From: JAZDJP01 sp043803805
Lineage (GTDB): Bacteria > Planctomycetota > JAZDJP01
Direction of reading: 5' to 3'
DNA: 15,748 bases
Assembly: GCA_043803805.1 (NCBI GenBank)
Contig: JAZDJP010000016.1
Span: 1 to 15,748 of the forward strand
The notes beneath the pieces are model-generated. The model saw only the letters and a program-made list of their open reading frames with translations. It made no database searches and was not told the DNA's origin. Below, one piece after another: positions 13,488 to 15,748 of the stretch (positions are counted from its first letter, which is position 1; every line of letters begins with the position of its first letter). Made by a program: the position numbers and the translations under genes.

Positions 13488-14519
13488 ATGGGCGTGCTAA
13501 TCCGGGAAATTCTGGTCTCCGGGGCGGAGGTTCTCGCGACAGCGGGAATCGGGAATGCCCCGGCCGAGGCCGCGCGGCTGCTCGCCCACGCGGCGGGGGT
13601 CCGCGTCGTGGACCTCCACGGGGCCCGCGGCGAGGCGGCCGTCACGCCGGAGGCGGGCGACCGGTATTCGGCATTGATCGCCCGCCGGCGGACGCATTAT
13701 CCCCTCCAATACCTTTTAGGGATGGTGGAATTCTACGGCCGCCCGTTCCGGGTGCGGGAAGGGGCGCTCATCCCGCGGCCGGAGACGGAGGGGGTGGTCG
13801 AAGAAGCCCTGCGCTTCGCGCAGGGCTCGTCGCTCGTCGCTCGTGAACCGTCGCTCGCGGAAACGCCTTTCAGAGTAAAACAACCTGACGGGAGGGACGC
13901 TGTTCCCGTTTGCGACTCGCGACGCGCGATTCGCGATTCCCGGGGTACAGGGCACGGTCCACGGGTCACGGGTCACGGCATGCGTATTATGGATGTGGGA
14001 ACGGGTTCCGGCATCCTCGCCGTGACGCTTGCCCTCGAACTCCCGTCGGCGCGGGTGTGGGCGTCGGACATCTCCGGGGCGGCGCTCGAACTGGCACGGG
14101 AGAACGTGGAGGCCCTCGGTTGCCCCGGCCGGGTGGAATTTCGTCAGGGCGACCTCTTCGAGGCATTCGCGGGGGATGCTCTGGCGGACGGGGTGGATAT
14201 CATCGTTTCCAACCCCCCCTACATTCCCTTCGATATGCGGGCGGATCTCATGCCCGAGGTGCGTGATTTCGAGCCGCCGGAGGCGCTTTTTGCCGGGGGG
14301 GATGGTCTGGACATCATTCGCCGGGTGGCGGCCGGAGCCCCGCGCTTCCTCCGGTCCGGCGGGGCGCTCGTTCTGGAAATCGGCATCGGCCAGTCCGACG
14401 CCGTCGCCGGGTTTCTCCGCGAGGCCGGTTTCACCGGCGTTCGCGTCACACCCGACCTGGCGGGGATCCCGCGGGTGGCGGTCGGGACGTCATGCTGTCA
14501 TGCGGTCATGCCGTCATGA
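13488..14519 (+). CDS. prmC: Peptide chain release factor N5-glutamine methyltransferase, with in-frame repeat insertion
   Basis: PrmC (HemK) methylates the GGQ glutamine of release factors RF1 and RF2 using SAM. The N-terminal helical domain (1-75) ends with the usual YPLQYLLGMVEFYGRPFRV (71-89) and LIPRPETE (94-101). The Rossmann domain has MDVGTGSGILAV (168-179), ASDIS, and the catalytic NPPYIP motif (242-247). Then come the family's 'EVRDFEPPEALFAGGDGLDIIRR' region and EIGIGQ. At 343 residues it is about 60 longer than normal. The excess lies between PETE and DVGTGSG (about residues 107-164), where the DNA is a hairpin plus three heptamer arrays. Frame is preserved and no stop is introduced, so the enzyme may be active with a disordered loop. 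The start at 13488 gives the normal family N-terminus. The stop lies inside another repeat array. Confidence 0.92.
   Translation: MGVLIREILVSGAEVLATAGIGNAPAEAARLLAHAAGVRVVDLHGARGEAAVTPEAGDRYSALIARRRTHYPLQYLLGMVEFYGRPFRVREGALIPRPETEGVVEEALRFAQGSSLVAREPSLAETPFRVKQPDGRDAVPVCDSRRAIRDSRGTGHGPRVTGHGMRIMDVGTGSGILAVTLALELPSARVWASDISGAALELARENVEALGCPGRVEFRQGDLFEAFAGDALADGVDIIVSNPPYIPFDMRADLMPEVRDFEPPEALFAGGDGLDIIRRVAAGAPRFLRSGGALVLEIGIGQSDAVAGFLREAGFTGVRVTPDLAGIPRVAVGTSCCHAVMPS
13806..13974 (+). repeat. Composite repeat insertion inside prmC (hairpin plus three heptamer arrays)
   Basis: A perfect 9-bp hairpin, GCCCTGCGC with loop TTC and its complement, occupies 13806-13826. It is followed by three 7-bp-period arrays. 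Units at 13829-13856 have a GTCGCTC core, four units at 13914-13941 are GAYKCSC-like, and four units at 13947-13974 have an ACGGGTC-type core. The ~50 bases between the first two arrays (13864-13913) are unrelated and AT-richer. The whole segment corresponds to the extra residues of this PrmC. Confidence 0.75.
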
Positions 14520-14528
14520 AGTCATCGA
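14489..14528 (+). repeat. Octamer array (GTCATG core) spanning the prmC stop
   Basis: There are five tandem 8-base units: four GTCATGNN and a final GTCATCGA. The prmC stop codon TGA (14517-14519) is formed within the fourth unit, so the last residues of PrmC are repeat-encoded. The following spacer (14529-14775, 247 bases) holds no convincing gene. It contains only a C6/G6 inverted repeat at 14652-14671 and the ribosome binding site of the next gene. Confidence 0.75.
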
Positions 14529-14775
14529 GGAGGATTCTTCCCTCGCGGCCCGCCGCGGATTACTCAAGTCGAATCCTTTCCCTGACGATGAAGATAGTCG
14601 GCGCGTGTTGGGAACGCAGGAAGGGTTAACCGCGGGAGGGGAAATCCCCCTCCCCCCTTCTTTTCGGGGGGAAATTCGCCGGATCTGCCCGATTTTCCGT
14701 GAGGATTTCCCGAAATCCGCGTCTAAAGGTTTTGAGGATGGGGTGAATTCCTCATGGATCCACGGGGAGGGGCAC

Positions 14776-15090
14776 ATGGAATCGCGGCTTCTGGAATCGG
14801 TCCTGAAGGAATTTCTGGCGCACCTGTCCGGGCGGCAGCGGGAGGAATCCCTGGCGCGCATCGGGGAGCTTCTGGCCGAGGAGGACCGTTATCGGGGATT
14901 GTCGCTCACGAGCGGGTTGGACAGCGAGGATGACCGTGCCGCCGTGACGCGGGGTTTCTTCGGGCGGTGGGCGAAACTCGACCCGTGGGCCGTTTCGGGG
15001 CATCTCGCCCTGATGCCGGAGGGGCGTCTCCGCGCCGAGGCCACCGCGGCCGTGGCGGCGGCGCGGTACCGGTTGGAACATCGATCGTAG
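14776..15090 (+). CDS. Small soluble protein of unknown function
   Basis: This is a 104-residue protein, largely helical and charged: LLESVLKEFLAHLSGRQREESLARIGELLAEEDRY forms one or two amphipathic helices. The second half, FFGRWAKLDPWAVSGHLALMPEGRLRAEATAAVAAA, resembles one unit of the 'W-x3-DP-x-A...LP-x-G-x-x-R-x-x-A' helical repeat seen, in my memory, in multi-repeat proteins of Verrucomicrobia and relatives. Only one unit is present. The G-rich GGGGAGGGG upstream is a good ribosome binding site for the ATG at 14776. The open frame extends far upstream, but only as an out-of-frame shadow of prmC. No signal peptide or membrane helix is visible. Function is unknown. Confidence 0.7.
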   Translation: MESRLLESVLKEFLAHLSGRQREESLARIGELLAEEDRYRGLSLTSGLDSEDDRAAVTRGFFGRWAKLDPWAVSGHLALMPEGRLRAEATAAVAAARYRLEHRS

Positions 15091-15145
15091 ACGGTCCATT
15101 TTCCGTTATCCGAAACATCGTTTTAACCGATCAACAGGCTTTGGC

Positions 15146-15427
15146 ATGTTGCGTTACTTCATCACGGGGTTCGGTGTCGGAACCGGCATATCCTTTTTGT
15201 ATGTCAAATTCGGGGCGTGGAGTTGGTTTCAGCCCCAGCCCGTTTGGGCGCAGATTCTGTTTCTGCCGGGGCTTTTCGTCGGTCACAATCTCTACAAGTT
15301 GATCCATTGGCACATATCCCGGGTTGATCTGGCCGCAACAATCTGTTATTGGGCCGGGATCCTGACGATGGGGGTTGTCTTCGGCGGGATCGCCTGCCTG
15401 TTCGGCGTGATGCGTCGAAAACGTTGA
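15146..15427 (+). CDS. Small integral membrane protein of unknown function
   Basis: This is a 93-residue protein with three likely membrane helices: about 4-22 (YFITGFGVGTGISFLYVKF), about 33-50 (VWAQILFLPGLFVGHNLY) and about 63-88 (AATICYWAGILTMGVVFGGIACLFGV), ending in the positively charged RRKR. The loop KLIHWHISR has two histidines. I recognise no family. The ribosome binding site is weak (AGG about seven bases before the ATG), and the gene is AT-richer than those to the left. It follows the previous small gene by 55 bases on the same strand and may be independent. Confidence 0.65.
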   Translation: MLRYFITGFGVGTGISFLYVKFGAWSWFQPQPVWAQILFLPGLFVGHNLYKLIHWHISRVDLAATICYWAGILTMGVVFGGIACLFGVMRRKR

Positions 15428-15715
15428 CCGTTACAAGAAACAACGAAAGGAGATACCGTTTGTTTAATGAATCCATCCCGGGGAAGGTGGAATTCGTGTG
15501 AGGGAGAGATATCGTTTGTCATCGGGAGGAAGAAGGGGTGCCCCGGCGTTTTTACGGGGAGGGGGGCGTGTGTCTTCCTGCGGTTCCCCATTGGATGAAC
15601 ACAGGATGTGCCTTGCTCCAGTTCAACGAGTCATAACTGACGGAAAGCGATAAGGTTCCAAAGATGGACAGACGAAAAAACGTGCATGGCCCTCAAATGA
15701 CAAGGGGAGGATTCC
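15428..15715 (+). other. Intergenic spacer, 288 bases
   Basis: No convincing gene is present. An AAGGAG (15447-15452) precedes a TTG at 15460 that opens only 13 codons, which may be chance. A 14-base word (GAGATACCGTTTGT, one mismatch) recurs at 15450-15463 and 15506-15519. The right part is AT-richer and presumably carries the promoter of the gene starting at 15716, but I cannot assign boxes. Confidence 0.4.
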
Positions 15716-15748
15716 ATGCCGGTCATTCGAGAAACACTAGATTTGGAA
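15716..15748 (+). CDS. Start of an unidentified gene (3' truncated by window edge)
   Basis: An excellent ribosome binding site, AGGGGAGG (15703-15710), lies five bases before the ATG at 15716. The frame reads MPVIRETLDLE and is open to the window edge. Eleven residues are too few to identify a product. Confidence 0.6.
   Translation, partial: MPVIRETLDLE

Noticed and set aside
2452..14528. CRISPR array or insertion-sequence ends from the short repeats
   Set aside because: The units are 7-8 bases and contiguous without spacers. No cas genes, transposase or matched terminal inverted repeats were seen.
14652..14671. C6/G6 inverted repeat as a terminator after prmC
   Set aside because: A six-base homopolymer stem with an eight-base loop and no T-run on either side is not a convincing terminator.
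15460..15501. 13-codon leader peptide starting at TTG after AAGGAG
   Set aside because: It is very short, has a rare start codon and has no regulated gene or hairpin directly after it; likely chance.

Overview
The window is a dense, high-GC bacterial stretch, probably chromosomal. No rRNA, tRNA, CRISPR array or intact transposase was seen. The two long membrane-anchored proteins with terpene-cyclase-like repeats, their acidic and glycine-rich linkers, the frequent GGAGG ribosome binding sites and the spacers made of iterated 7-8 bp words suggest an uncultured lineage of planctomycete-like or related candidate-phylum type. That placement is an inference from style and is weak.

Layout. (1) Positions 2-4749 (+): a compact five-gene operon holding the 3' end of a long-chain acyl-AMP/CoA ligase, an N-acyl amino acid synthase of the FeeM family, a cysteine-rich four-helix membrane protein, a PP-loop ATPase with a Cys4 knuckle, and an NAD(P)-dependent thioester-reductase-like SDR that overlaps the PP-loop gene by 4 bp. 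Together they look like an uncharacterised lipid or N-acyl amino acid biosynthetic cluster, and this is the most interesting content of the window. (2) Positions 4824-7307 (+): a cytoplasmic GH2 beta-mannosidase. (3) Positions 7339-7548 (-): a short decayed fragment that reads like EboE, a metabolite-traffic protein. (4) Positions 7670-8211 (+): a DUF4160/DUF2442 gene pair. (5) Positions 8299-10111 (-): trpF, a small basic protein and an HDOD-domain protein, probably co-transcribed. (6) Positions 10293-13389 (+): two tandem paralogous membrane-anchored alpha/alpha-toroid proteins that share at least one stretch of 116 identical bases, followed by a strong intrinsic terminator. (7) Positions 13488-15427 (+): prmC, with an in-frame insertion of about 58 codons made of repeats, then two small unknown proteins. 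(8) A strong ribosome binding site and the first 11 codons of another gene run off the right edge.

A recurring theme is a family of short degenerate tandem arrays with a 7-8 bp period. Each has a fixed 3-5 base core and variable remaining bases. They lie at 2452, 8264, 10202, 13390 and 14489, and three occur in a row inside the prmC reading frame. They explain most of the otherwise empty spacers and appear to be a genome-specific repeat class.
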